NCBI RefSeq assembly: GCF_037975245.1
Contig: NC_092579.1
Span: 26,585,666 to 26,649,665, forward strand
From: Apostichopus japonicus
Lineage: Eukaryota; Echinodermata; Holothuroidea; Aspidochirotida; Stichopodidae
Direction of reading: 5' to 3'
DNA: 64,000 bases
Shown here in pieces: positions 23,800 to 35,738 of this stretch. The position numbers were made by a program, and so were the translations under genes. Each line of letters begins with the position of its first letter. The stretch's first letter is position 1. The notes under the pieces are model-generated. The model did no database searches. It had not been told where the DNA came from and worked only from the letters and a program-made list of their open reading frames with translations.

Positions 23800-25600
23800 A
23801 GTATGAAAGAAAATTACTAGATAGGAATACACAAGCCATGTAGACGAAAGTACCATACTCTGCATAAAGTGTAGATCATGCATGTTACATTTGAAGACTC
23901 AAATGAGTCAACGATGGCCAATAATTTTAAGGGCGAAAACGGATTGCTTTGGGTGATGGGAGGGGGTGGGGGATTTCTTGGTGGGAGGGGGTCAGAGCCA
24001 CAGACAGAGATGTAAGAACATTACATGATTTCCCTAACTTATGTAATGTCAGAAAAGTCAATTTTTTTTTTTCATTTATAACCCATCTACTAGTAAAATG
24101 TCTAGTATTGTTGTATCAACTACAGTAGTTGCAGAATATTATTATAAAATGTAAAAAAAAAAGGTGTTAAACAAAAAGTTTTTGATTGTTTTTGTTCTAG
24201 GAAAAAAGGAAGGAGCTTGTTATCCTTACAATATTCACCCCAAAAAAAAAACTTTACACTAAATCTGAGGACGAAGTAAATAAACTTGATGTATTCTTTA
24301 TGTCACAGCAGATACTAGTCCCTATTGTATTGCCTTATGTATCACTTGAGTGACTCTGAATGGCAAAAGCTAGATTGAACCTGCCTTGAAGGTAGTAGCT
24401 TTATCCCTTTGTGTCCTGCATATATTTGTCTTGTTTGTGTCTTGTTTTGTGTTATGTATTGTTTTGAGCAGTACATGGTATGCATTCATTTCAGAGTTGG
24501 AGAATATTCCTCACTTGACTCCCATGGTTTGAAAGGTACAGTTGTACCAGAGTGGCTGTGTCCTCTGTGGGCGTGGTGTGTGGTTATTATTGCTGTTGTG
24601 GTAAGACCCTGTGAGGGCACTAAGTTGTATTCAGGCTTGTTGAGATGCTTGAAGCTTAGCCTGCGAGGCCAACATTTTATACGCAAAAATGCATATGTTA
24701 TTTATTGTCACCACCTGAGTTAATTTGACCAGTAACCGGTTCTGTATGGATGTATGGTGGCCGCGCCAGTCTGTACCTGGAGAGCTGGAGCAAGTCAAAG
24801 CCCAGTGAAGTAAGTCACATTATTTATCCTTGCTAAAAACATGTGGAGACTGGTGTTTCAAGGTATTAGAATGTGTTTATTCTATTCATTGCTTATTGAA
24901 GAGTCCCTGTTATTGTGGGGGTTCGTATCCTGACCTAGGTAACTTTGGCTCTAGCCTAGGGGATATGTCAATAATACTTAGTAATATGTGTTACAAGATA
25001 ATGCAATCAGGGATCACTTTAGAGAGGAGAATTGTGTCTTGGGGTATGGCATGATATTTTAGATACAGAGATTATGTTCTAGAATAATCCTGGCCATTGA
25101 AGCTGCCCTAAGGGTAGAGATAGTATGTACATAGTAAGTGTTGTATTGGAGCAGTTAGTGGGGGCATTATAGAATTGGGAGCCTTGTGATTATTTAGGAC
25201 TTGGTGGTGGGTTTATGTTATTATTCATGTTATTAGGTGTTATGCGTTTTCAATATCCCAAAGGGAAATTCACATCTGCAGGAAGATTCACTGTGGTTAG
25301 GGTTCGTATTACAAATTCCCTCGGGATAATTCCAGAGCATGTATAGACAAAATCCTAGTTAACGTATTTTGTACCCTGCAGTTCTTGACCATCATCAGTG
25401 GAGCAAGAGAGACAAGGGGCGCTGGCCTAAAGAGAAAGTGGCCCAAAAGACGGGAGTTGGTGAAACAGTGACCTGAAGCTTACCGAACTTTTGGATTGAA
25501 ATTGTCATTTGAACTTTAAGTATCAGAAGATGTGAAAAGAGATCAAGTTTCTTAATTTCTAGAATTTCCTAATGTTATAATTCAATCATTCCCTAATTTG
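23800..25600. other. Intron of the minus-strand gene; dispersed repeats
   Basis: No exon is seen. 24195-24300 (TTGTTATCCTTACAATATTCACC and following) is a second copy of 26990-27090, so part of this is a dispersed repeat. Poly-G tracts are at 23955-23990. The long open stretch near 24409-24723 has no codon bias or splice context. Confidence 0.4.
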
Positions 25601-25604
25601 TGAT

Positions 25605-26690
25605 TTATGTGAAGGGTGTGATTTACGTGAAGGGCCCGGTGTTTCAGTCGGTAATTGTATCACTATATTTTTCTGTTCTATACACCCACATGTCCGAGTT
25701 CTAAATGAACGGGTGTTTCAGTTGGTAATTGTATCACTATATTTTTCTGTTCTACTGTATGCACCCACTTGTCCGTGTTCTTTATGAACGGGTGTTTCAG
25801 TTGGTAATTGTATCACTATATTTTTCTGTTCTACTGTATGCACCCACTCGTCCAAGTTCTTTATGAACGGGTGTTTCAGTTGGTAATTGTATCACTATAT
25901 TTTTCTGTTCTATACACCCACTTGTCCGAGTTCTATATGAACGGGTGTTTCAGTTGGTAATTGTATCACTATATTTTTCTGTTCTGCTGTATACACCCAG
26001 TGGCGTAGGAAGGTACTTTTGAGAGGGGGGGCTGAAGACTGATGGCCGGCCTGGGGAGGGGTCTAAGGGGAGGGGGTGTCCCCCTCCCCTTTGGATTTTT
26101 TTGCATTTTCAGGTGGCCTCAGATGCAATTTGGTGCAATATAGCACACTTCAACACCCACTCCATTTTGTAAACTTAATTTTGTATTTTCCCCTGGCCTT
26201 AGATGCAATTTGGTGCTCCAAATGAGATTTTTTTTCTCATTTGGAAATGAAAAAGGGGTTTTCTGACTTGCGATCCGGGGGGGCGGAATGATACTTCCGC
26301 CCCTCCACATTTTTCACTGGGGGGCTGGCGCCCCCCCAGCCCCCCCCGTTCCTACGCCCTTGTATACACCCACTTGTCCGTGTTCTTTATGAACGGGTGT
26401 TTCAGTTGGTAATTGTATCACTATATTTTTCTGTTCTACTGTATGCAACCACTCGTCCGAGTTCTTTATGAACGGGTGTTTCAGTTGGTAATTGTATCAC
26501 TATATTTTTCTGTTCTACTGTATGCACCCACTCGTCCGAGTTCTTTATGAACGGGTGTTTTAGTTGGTAATTGTATCACTATATTTTTCTGTTCTATACA
26601 CCCACTTGTCCGAGTTCTATATGAACGGGTGTTTCAGTCGGTTATAACTATATTTTTCTGTTTTATACACCCACATGTCCCAGTTCTTTA
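25605..26690. repeat. Tandem repeat of 72- and 79-bp units, split by a MITE
   Basis: About nine units carry GGTGTTTCAGTTGGTAATTG, TATCACTATATTTTTCTGTT and CACCCACTYGTCCGAGTTCT. Units come in two lengths, with or without a TACTGTATGC-type insert. The array starts with degenerate copies near 25605 and ends near 26690. The MITE at 25998-26362 sits inside one unit. Confidence 0.9.
25998..26362. mobile_element. hAT-type MITE (365 bp) with 8-bp target duplication
   Basis: The ends are CAGTGGCGTAGGAA and TTCCTACGCCCTTG. TATACACC lies on both sides (25990-25997 and 26363-26370). Neighbouring repeat units show the unoccupied sequence with a single TATACACCC or TATGCACCC, so the duplication is real. 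The interior carries GGAGGGGGTGTCCCCCTCC and a TTTGGTGCTCCAAATGAG segment shared, inverted, with the MITE at 19866-20189. Confidence 0.93.
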
Positions 26691-26786
26691 TGGAGTCAAG
26701 TACCTAGCTGTTATCCTCGCCTTAATTAACAAAGTTAGCACTATTCCCGTGTTGGTCAGGGGAACAGTGACACTTTATTCGTTCGG

Positions 26787-27246
26787 AAAATTCCACTCTC
26801 CTCAACTCTGTTGTACTCCATCGCCTTCGGTAAGACTGAATATTACTAAGTGATATTCCATCACGGTTAGGGATACTTCTTTCCGGGGGTGGGGTGGGGT
26901 GGGGATGGCGGGGACAAAAAATTTAAAAACTGCACTCATTCAATACAAACAAAAGAGCAATTTGCTTTGCTTGAATACTTATTCAGTTCTAGGAAAAAGG
27001 GAACGAGCTTGTTATCCTTACAATATTCACCAAAAAAAAAACTTTACACTAAATCTGAGGACGAAGGAAATAAACTTGATGTATTCTTTAAAATTCCACT
27101 CTCCTCAACTCTGTTGTACTCCATCGCCTTCGGTAAGACTGAATATTACTAAGTGATATTCCATCATGGTTAGGGATACTTCTTTCGGGGGGTGGGATGG
27201 GGATGGCGGGGACAAAAAATTTAACAACTGCACTCATTCAATACAA
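26787..27246 (+). repeat. Direct duplication, about 160 bp, 303 bp apart
   Basis: 26787-26948 and 27090-27246 share AAAATTCCACTCTCCTCAAC, ATTACTAAGTGATATTCCAT and GGGACAAAAAATTTAA with few differences. The sequence between them (26990-27090) has a further copy at 24195-24300. This looks like a tandemly duplicated transposon or LTR-like fragment. No coding content. Confidence 0.8.
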
Positions 27247-27607
27247 AAACTTGGTATCAATTCCATATAAGTTAGGTAACATCTTCGCTTGCGAACTACC
27301 ATAAATAGAACATTTTAACCAAATTTCAACGTCCCTGATTTATGCTTGACACTCCTGCTAAACGCTTTCTGGTTTATTTAGCAGCGAAGTAAATCTTTCT
27401 ACACAAGACAGACTCATCGGTTTAAGTTTTGAAATTCATTCCAACTTTCTTCGCACATGACCATATCTGTGACCCGCTCGCAAACAATAGTCCTACAACC
27501 CATTGTCTCCAGCATACTGCTACCAATAATTTTATACAATGCGAGCATCATATCCATCTTGTACTCTCAATGTACCAAACCCAAAAGGAAGAAACTTGAA
27601 AATGTAC

Positions 27608-27728
27608 CTGGCTCTTCCTCCTTCTGTACGGCTTTATGAAATTGAATGACCCTTTGATCTAGCATCTTGATCTCTGCTACCAGTCTCTTCACGGAATCCT
27701 CTGACTTTACTACGCTGTCCTTCAACAT
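27608..27728 (-). CDS. Unidentified minus-strand gene, coiled-coil exon
   Basis: Acceptor TTTTCTGCTTAG and donor CCAG|GTACAT on the minus strand bound 121 bases: 40 codons plus one base. It reads MLKDSVVKSEDSVKRLVAEI, KMLDQRVIQFHKAVQKEEEP. Hydrophobic residues recur at heptad-like spacing (L, V, V, L, I, L, V, F), suggesting a coiled coil. The phase joins the exon at 28835-28925 upstream and 23593-23786 downstream with no stop. Confidence 0.85.
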
Positions 27729-27742
27729 CTAAGCAGAAAAAT

Positions 27743-28312
27743 GGATTAATAATCAATCATGCAAATATGGGTTATTATACAACACCTAATTTTATTCTGG
27801 TCATTTGATTGGTCAATTGCTCGTTGATTGCATGCAAAATCCGCTCTATTCCACTCTATGAAATAGGACCATGAGTTATACTTTTTTGGTAGTACTTTTT
27901 TCAATGGTTAGAAAGCAGAGAAACATGTCTGTTCAAAACAATCTGTTGCATGAGTGCATTTTACCCATATTAATATAATATGTCGTATAAAACAAATAAT
28001 GAATGGTTTCCATTCGTGCAATAGTGCAAATATTTCATTCGTTGAAAGATGTAATTATTCAACTCGGCTGCGCCTCGTTGAATGGAACATTCCATCTTTC
28101 AACTCATGAAATATTTGCACTATTGCACTCATAACCATTCATTATATGTATAATATTATATGGAATGAGAGTGGTTAATAAAATAACCATTCAATATTTG
28201 TATAATAATCAATCACGCAAAGATGGATTAATAATCAATCATGCAAATATGGATTAATAATCAATCAAGCAAAGATGGATTAGTAATCAATCACGCAAAG
28301 ATGCATTAAAAA
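27743..28312. repeat. 25-bp tandem repeat (AATCAATCAYGCAAAKATGGATT), in two blocks
   Basis: One copy is at 27743-27770, and four to five more are at 28203-28312. The hairpin element at 27970-28162 lies between the two blocks and may have split or been flanked by the original array. Confidence 0.65.
27970..28162. mobile_element. Long hairpin (foldback) element
   Basis: The arms 27997-28051 and 28093-28145 are near-perfect inverted copies: ATAATGAATGGTT, GTGCAATAGTGCAAATATTT and GTTGAAAGATG on the left, matched on the right. The loop contains CAACTCGGCTGCGCCTCGTTG, itself partly palindromic. TA-rich sequence flanks both arms. This is typical of a short foldback MITE. RNA from it would form a stable stem of about 50 bp. 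Confidence 0.8.
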
Positions 28313-28319
28313 TCATCAT

Positions 28320-28834
28320 TGCTTACAGATTTCTCTTTTGTTATACGACCCACAGGGGAAATGAATTCCACCCCACCAAGGTAGGGAATATTTTCACTTT
28401 CATTAAATGACGTGTTAACTTTTTCCCCATAAGGTCTGTTCATACCACCGTCTCTTATGCTATTGTCGCGTTACCAGAGCAGACGTCACTTACTCTCTTC
28501 GTTGGGATCTGGGTAGGAGTTGAAATTTAAGCCCCAATGAATGAGTTGGAGCTTGCGGATTAAACACCAAATGTTTCATCACCTACAGCAGTGGGTAGTT
28601 TCACTCAGCATTCTTATTAAACAAGAAATGTAGTGTAAGCAATGAAACTTGAAATCTTCAACATGTTACATGATGTTGCATGTTAGTCGCAATTTAACCT
28701 TGCATCTGATGATATTAAACACTAACATGTTAGGACAGCCCTTGAACAAAGCAATTAAACTTACATTAAACTAATGAAACTATACTCAAATTGACAGTTG
28801 AATGATCCATTAATTAATAGTTTTGTCATCTCAC
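28320..28834. other. Intron, nothing recognised
   Basis: AT-rich sequence between two exons of the minus-strand gene. No repeat or exon was recognised. Confidence 0.4.
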
Positions 28835-28925
28835 CTTCATTCTGTCATGGATTGCTTCATTAGTCATCTTAACTCTTTGCATACCTTGAAGGTAGCCATC
28901 TTTATCAATCATATCTTTCCTGAAA
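28835..28925 (-). CDS. Unidentified minus-strand gene, internal exon
   Basis: On the minus strand acceptor TTAGGCAAG is followed by T (finishing Asn begun in the exon at 30536-30638) and 30 codons: FRKDMIDKDGYLQGMQRVKM, TNEAIHDRMK. The donor is AAG|GTGAGA. An alternative acceptor five bases earlier (TTAG|GCAAG) would put a stop in the joined frame, so the later one is preferred. Charged and helical, it leads into the coiled-coil exon. Confidence 0.82.
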
Positions 28926-29786
28926 CTTGCCTAATAAACTTCCTTGTTATGGGATCTTAGCATCTATTACGATTAAAACATAATTACAAGATGGCAATCT
29001 ATGGTACTCATCTCTTCTATGATGGAATGGATCTACAATGAACTTTGACCTTGACCCTTAACAACTGCATAAGTTCTTATTTAAAATTTGTCCCATTATA
29101 GTCTACATATTTTGTGGTTTAATGACTTTTTCCAACATACTGACAAGCAGAAAATGGCTACACTTTCTGGGTATTTGACCTTCCACCTATGACATTTAGA
29201 CAATCACCAAAGAATCAAGTTTACAGTACATGGTCAGGCACCTACCCACCAAGTTTGAACCATGATCGGACTACCAGTTTAGGACACACTCTTTTGCACA
29301 ATTTAGACCAATTTTAACTTTAACTCAATTGACCTGTTAACTACAAGCCTATACAGCTAAATCTGTCTTGTTTTAAACTTTGTCTCTTTATTCTCTACAT
29401 ATAATGTGGTTTAATGCCTTTGTCTAACAAGTTGGCATGCAGAAAATGGCTAAAAACCAATTTTTAGATTTCTTGACCTTCGACCTCTTTGACGTCATCA
29501 ATCACAACATGGTCAGGCACCCACCCACCAAGCTTGAACTTGACAGGACTTGGGGTCTAGGAGGAGTTTGCGACATACTTAATTTTGCTCACTCACTCAT
29601 GCACACAGACACACTCACACACACTTACTCACTCACATTTTTGAGGTGGGGTGAAGTACAATATCTCATCTCCCTCTTCATTACATGAAGGGAGATGAGA
29701 TCAAAACAAACTCAACACAAAGTCACAAGCAGTTCTGCTTTACAGCAAGAAATAACGGAAGCGTAGAAGGGACATGGTGATGAAAG
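28926..29786. other. Intron; nuclear-receptor-like TGACC repeats
   Basis: Words such as TTTGACCTTGACC (about 29045) and GACCTTCGACCTC (about 29475) recur with AAGCTTGAAC text in two loosely similar halves (29050-29300 and 29310-29580). It resembles the repeat at 22.1-22.4 and 63.3-63.7 kb. No exon. Confidence 0.4.
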
Positions 29787-29796
29787 AGAAACAAAC

Positions 29797-30375
29797 TCGT
29801 CAAAATGACAAAATTCAAAAAAATGATGTTTTGCCGAGTTTAACAATTGTCAAAACGACAAAATTATTAAATTTGCCGAGATACAACAAGTCGTCAAAAT
29901 GACAAAATTCTGAAAATTTACGTTTTGCCGAGATACAACAAGTCGTCAAAATGACAAATTTCTGAAAATTTACGTTTTGCCGAGATACAACAAGTCGTCA
30001 AAATAACAAAATTCTGAAAATTGACGTTTTGCCGAGATATAGCAAGTCGTCAAAATGACAAAATTCTGAAAATTGACGTTTTGCTGAGATAAAACAAGTC
30101 GTCAAAATGACAAAATTCTGAAAATTGACGTTTTGCCGAGATACAACAAGTCGTCAAAATGACAAAATTTTGAAAATTGACGTTTTGCCGAGATACGACA
30201 AGTCGTCAAAATGAAAAAAATCTGAATTTTAACGTTTAGCTGAAATATAACAAGTCGTCAAAATGAAAAAAATCTGAAAATTGACGTTTTGTTGAGATAC
30301 GACAACTCGTCAAAATTAGAAAAATCTGAAAATTGACGTTTTGCCGAGATACAAATTTTCAAAACGACAACTTTC
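29797..30375. repeat. 52-bp tandem repeat, about 11 units
   Basis: Units carry GAGATACAACAAGTCGTCAA, AATGACAAAATTCTGAAAAT and TGACGTTTTGCC. Each unit holds both GTCGTCAAAATGAC and an opposing TGACGTTTTG, so short inverted words recur. The outer units are the most diverged. Confidence 0.92.
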
Positions 30376-30535
30376 AGATTATCCAATAACTTGTCTCAAT
30401 AAAGTACATTGCATTTACTTTTCCCAGTCAGTTTCTTATTTTGAATTGTTTTACAAAAGAATAAAACATAGATAATATGTTGCCAGCTGACAAAACCTTG
30501 CTTCAAATAAAACATGTTTAGAGAGTGAAACTTAC

Positions 30536-30638
30536 TTATGACTGGTTAAAATGTCCCTGTAACTATCGCTACCACTGGACTCCGTGTTCAGAGAGGAGCC
30601 ATGCTTGTACTCGGACTGAGCCGTATCTCCTAAATTTT
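30536..30638 (-). CDS. Unidentified minus-strand gene, internal Ser-rich exon
   Basis: Acceptor TTCTCCCTATAG and donor CATAA|GTAAGT bound 103 bases: two bases, 33 codons, two bases. It reads NLGDTAQSEYKHGSSLNTES, SGSDSYRDILTSH. The other two frames have stops (TTTAG, TGGTAG), which fixes the phase. The exon before it must end one base into a codon. The next visible upstream exon (38842-38886) ends on a codon boundary, so at least one exon of length 3n+1 between them is missing from my model. Confidence 0.8.
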
Positions 30639-32594
30639 CTATAGGGAGAATAAACTGCAGCGGAAGATGAAAGAAAAGAGAACCAACAATGTACAGTAGA
30701 CAGACAGAGGGTGAAAGAAGAAAAAACAAAACACACTCAATGAATGTAAGAAGCAGGTCGATGGCAAATACCTCTTGCAGTAATGAGCTCAAAAATCATC
30801 CATCACCGATAGCAACAACTGCGGTATGCCTTTTAACCCTTTCAATGCCTTAGGTGCCCTCTTGATCATCCTACAACTAAGTCATGGCTCTAAGACTGTC
30901 CAAAACTCCAGCGAAATTTGCGCCAAGAGCCAGTAAATATTGAGCAGCTGCGGCAAATGTTAAGGTTTTGATGTACAGTTTTAAAAAACCACTGTAAGAA
31001 AAGTTGCTCTTAAAATTCTGTCAATTCTACATGTTTTTTCTCACTCTGGAAACCATGCCACTTGGTGCCTTTTCACAAGTGTATGTAAATAGCCTTATTT
31101 TCCAAGTAATACTACAAAGTTGCAGTAGTGCCCCTGCTATCTCAATGAAAATCAAAGACAATTTCTAATTCTTTCCCTCGAAATAGTGGCTGTGCCCCTC
31201 CGGATTCTTAATGAGAGTACATTAATAAACTGGGTACTTAGGTAAAAACTACAATTGCTGATTTAAGGCACCAAACTGCATTAAATAAAAACTTTCAATA
31301 TATAATATATATAATCTATGCATCCTACCCTGTTGGTTTCTGTTACAGCGTATTGTTGCTCCATTTACTGATACTGTTTATATAATAAACTACTTATTAT
31401 CAACTTTTGTTTTCCAAAATATTCTATTTTGATTATTCACGTGTGCAATTAATCCACTGTAATGTTCAACTACAGTAGTAGCAGAGTGGTCTAACAGTTG
31501 AATGTTAAATGGATTCCAGAGGGGTGAGAAAGGTAGGGATTTGGGCCAGGTACAGTGACAGGACTCACAGGAGTAAGGATAGGGGAGTACAACAATTACA
31601 GCCCATCATATATGGAGGGACTACGCCTACCTGCGGAAAGATATATGATCCTTGTCCAGACGAAGAACAGATTTATCCTCTAAACTTGACAACTTAGGGA
31701 AAAGGGCAGTAGAAAATTTGAAAGAGCTATTTGCATTAGAAATTACAGGAATGTCTATGAAAACCTCCAAAATTCTGGAAGGATACAAAAGCTCCTGAAA
31801 CCCTACTTCTCTTGTCCCTTGCATCATTGTCCCTGCACCCCACCCCCCCCCCCCCCTCCGCCCTTTCACTGCAAATCGCATGGACACATGCAATAAAATG
31901 CTGCTATTTCTGCCACGTATACAGTAGCCGGATAGATTTATAACAACCGAGACAAAACATCGAGTTATGAAAAAAAAACACCACCTTGTTGTTCTACTCC
32001 ACCTTTTGACCTTTTGACATTAAGTCAAATTCCCATATTGACATTAAAAAAAGATGCCTCCCAATAATACAGTTGGTGTGATTGCCATCAGAAATGTTTG
32101 AAAGGATAAATTCTAATCAATATGGGGAGTTTTCAAGCCACAGCAGCGCAAAGTTTTGGTATTTTGGGGTCTAATCATTAAGTGTATTAAAACCATAAAT
32201 TACCAGCGTTTGTGAAAAGTACACTGTTGAGTCGGAAAATAAATGTGAGCAACCATTTCTTGTGAGATATGACTTGTCAAGTGTACCCAAAAAATATCAG
32301 TTTTTGTTTTACTCATTAAGTAAGATAAAGAAAGGGCTAAGTATTATTTTTTCCAAGTTCGGGTTTAAAGTTCACTTTGACGTCTGCATGACTAGCAATA
32401 CATATTTCAATGTTCAATTTGGAATATTTTACTAACATTCACAGCATATCAGCACACGCAGTCCAAAAGTTAACACATTAACGTCTTCATGAAAGCCATA
32501 CGGTTCTGACACAACCAAACTTTTGCCGCGTGCTCTAGCTTGCGTGCCTTGCATACCTCATTAATATGGACGTTTCTTGTTTGGTTATTCATCA
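30639..32594. other. Intron, nothing firmly recognised
   Basis: AT-rich. A 15-base C-run is near 31842-31856. A missing exon of the minus-strand gene could lie here or at 35-38 kb, but I could not pick one out. Confidence 0.35.
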
Positions 32595-32602
32595 AAGTCA
32601 GT

Positions 32603-32894
32603 CAGGCGCGTAGCCAGGAATTTGCCAAGGGAGGGGCGAAACTGTAGATTCGGCATTGCAAACTATCTAAGCGGAGCGCCACCATGGTTGGCGCGAAGCG
32701 TACAAGAAAATTTTGGCTGTAAATGCCTCCCAGATCGCTGGCAATGGCACTTCCCAGGCCTTGTAAGTTGCATTTTAGCATTTTCTCTTTTGAAAATACT
32801 ACCGATATCATAAAAACATTAAAAAAAAAAATTAAAAATATGCTCAAGGGGGGGGCGGCTGCCCCCTTCGCCCCCCCCCTTGGCTACGCGCCTG
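32603..32894. mobile_element. hAT-type MITE (292 bp) with 8-bp target duplication
   Basis: The ends are CAGGCGCGTAGCCA and TGGCTACGCGCCTG, perfect inverted copies. AAGTCAGT flanks it (32595-32602 and 32895-32902). The interior GGAGCGCCACCATGGTTGGC and TTCCCAGGCC text recurs in 38640-38740, 40380-40480 (inverted), 41590-41690 and 45090-45190 (inverted), marking a local MITE family. Confidence 0.93.
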
Positions 32895-32984
32895 AAGTCA
32901 GTCAACCATAGAGATGCAGCGGTCGAAGATTTGACTGATGGACCACAAAAAGACCAAAAAAAAGGAGGACCACAGTAGCATATA

Positions 32985-35085
32985 CTACTACTAGTGGCAT
33001 GTACTTCTACTAATTTGAAGTGTACTAATTTGACATGTACTACTACTAAATTGTCATGTACTACTACTTATTTGACATGTACTTCTACTACTACTAATTT
33101 GACATGTACTACTACTAAATTGTCATGCACTACTACTAAATTGTCATGTACTACTACTTATTTGACATGTACTTCTACTACTACTAATTTGACATGTACT
33201 ACTACTAAATTGTCATGTACTACTACTAATTTGTCATGTACTACTACTTATTTGACATGTACTACTACTACTACTAATTTGTCATGTACTACTACTTATT
33301 TGACATGTACTACTACTACTACTAATTTTTCATGTACTACTACTTATTTGACAGGTACTACTACTTATTTGACATGTACTACTACTAATTTGACAGGTAC
33401 TACTACTAAATTGTCATGTACTACTACTTATTTGACATGTACTTCTACTACTACTAATTTGACATGTACTACTACTAAATTGTCATGCACTACTACTAAA
33501 TTGTCATGTACTACTACTTATTTGACATGTACTTCTACTACTACTAATTTGACATGTACTACTACTAATTTGTCATGTACTACTACTTATTTGACATGTA
33601 CTACTACTACTACTAATTTGTCATGTACTACTACTTATTTGACAGGTACTACTACTTATTTGACATGTACTACTACTAATTTGACAGGTACTACTACTAA
33701 TTTGACAGGTACTACTACTAATTTGTCATGTACTACTACTTATTTGACATGTACTACTACTACTACTAATTTGTCATGTACTACTACTTATTTGACAGGT
33801 ACTACTACTACTACTAATTTGTCATGTACTACTACTTATTTGACAGGTACTACTACTAATTTGACAGGTACTACTACTAAATTGTCATGTACTACTACTT
33901 ATTTGACATGTACTTCTACTACTACTAATTTGACATGTACTACTACTAAATTGTCATGCACTACTACTAAATTGTCATGTACTACTACTTATTTGACATG
34001 TACTTCTACTACTACTAATTTGACAGGTACTACTACTAATTTGGCATGTACTACTACTTATTTGACAGGTACTACTACTTATTTGACATGTACTACTACT
34101 AATTTGACAGGTACTACTACTAATTTGACAGGTACTACTACTAATTTGTCATGTACTACTACTTATTTGACATGTACTACTACTACTACTAATTTGTCAT
34201 GTACTACTACTTATTTGACAGGTACTACTACTACTACTAATTTGTCATGTACTACTACTTATTTGACATGTACTACTACTACTACTAATTTGTCATGTAC
34301 TACTACTTATTTGACAGGTACTACTACTAATTTGACAGGTACTACTACTAAATTGTCATGTACTACTACTTATTTGACATGTACTTCTACTACTACTAAT
34401 TTGACATGTACTACTACTAAATTGTCATGCACTACTACTAAATTGTCATGTACTACTACTTATTTGACATGTACTTCTACTACTACTAATTTGACATGTA
34501 CTACTACTAATTTGTCATGTACTACTACTTATTTGACATGTACTACTACTACTACTAATTTGTCATGTACTACTACTTATTTGACAGGTACTACTACTTA
34601 TTTGACATGTACTACTACTAATTTGACAGGTACTACTACTAATTTGACAGGTACTACTACTAATTTGGCATGTACTACTACTTATTTGACAGGTACTACT
34701 ACTTATTTGACATGTACTACTACTTATTTGACATGTACTACTACTTATTTGACAGGTACTACTACTAATTTGACAGGTACTACTACTAATTTGGCATGTA
34801 CTACTACTTATTTGACAGGTACTACTACTTATTTGACATGTACTACTACTAATTTGACAGGTACTACTACTAATTTGTCATGTACTACTACTAAATTGTC
34901 ATGTACTACTACTTATTTGACAGGTACTACTACTTATTTGACATGTACTACTACTTATTTGACATGTACTACTACTAATTTGACAGGTACTACTACTAAT
35001 TTGGCATGTACTACTACTACTAATTTGACATGTACTAGTCCCACTACTAATTTGACATGTAGGCTACTACTACTACTACTACTAA
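32985..35085 (+). repeat. 21/27-bp minisatellite (TACTACTACTAATTTGACATG)
   Basis: Roughly 95 units of 21 bp, with 6- or 9-bp expansions of the ACT run, fill 2.1 kb. Units vary at three sites only: AAT/TAT/AAA, ACA/TCA/GCA and TGT/TGC/GGT. Blocks of about 500 bp repeat in the same order, a higher-order structure. All lengths are multiples of three, so one frame stays open for 706 codons of Thr-rich heptads (NLTCTTT and variants). That frame has no ATG: the first possible start is GTG at 32994, and every Leu is TTG. I therefore call it a repeat, not a gene. Confidence 0.93.
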
Positions 35086-35132
35086 ATTCATGTGTGCAGA
35101 CTTTCCAACATTGAGGAAAATATATGAGTGTG

Positions 35133-35200
35133 ATCAACGGAAGTGGGGGAGGGGTCTAAGGGAGGGGGTGTCCCCCTCCCCTTTGGAAAATTGTTCATAT
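35133..35200. mobile_element. MITE interior fragment
   Basis: GGGAGGGGTCTAAGGGAGGG and GGTGTCCCCCTCCCCTTTGG match the interior of the MITE at 25998-26362. No terminal repeats remain. Confidence 0.6.
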
Positions 35201-35738
35201 TTTTGAATGCCTAGATGCATTCTTTTTCAGTTTCTCTGAGTATTTTTAAATTGAGAATTTCATCATCATATATATATTATTGAATCAACAAGCATGACAA
35301 TTCTCAACAAAGACTTTTCTTGAATCGATGAAAGTAATCACTTGCTAACATAATTGAACATTGATATCGGAAATTGAAGCGCACTTCTCAATCTCTAGCA
35401 CCAACACCTCTCCCACCCGGCGTTTTCCTCCACCACCACGGCAAATGGACTACTCTTATAAGTTTAAGTACTCAAAGTTGCTTTGTGTTGTAGAGATGTA
35501 GCCTTATTAGCATCTTTCAGGACGGTTTTTCGGAGATTGTTTGTGGATTGCGTGTGATAAAGTGCACATAGCGTGTGAGCGTGTGAAGGGCTAGAAATGC
35601 GTGTGTCACTAACCAAATGCGTGTGAGTTGGAATGTCTGTGTGTGCTACATCTAAATTGACACGTACTACTACTGATGTCAATACTATGGGGCGCCTTGC
35701 GTGACAAAACTATACGCCGAGTACATTGAATACTTCTC

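Noticed and set aside
24409-24723. 104-codon open frame on the plus strand as a gene
   Set aside because: It lacks codon bias, domain signal and splice context and overlaps an opposing open stretch. Likely chance.
24320-25450. LTR retrotransposon with long terminal repeats
   Set aside because: No matching pair of terminal repeats, primer-binding site or polyprotein was found.
32994-35114. 706-codon Thr-rich open frame as a real gene
   Set aside because: It starts only at GTG, has no in-frame ATG, and is fully explained by a repeat whose unit lengths are multiples of three.
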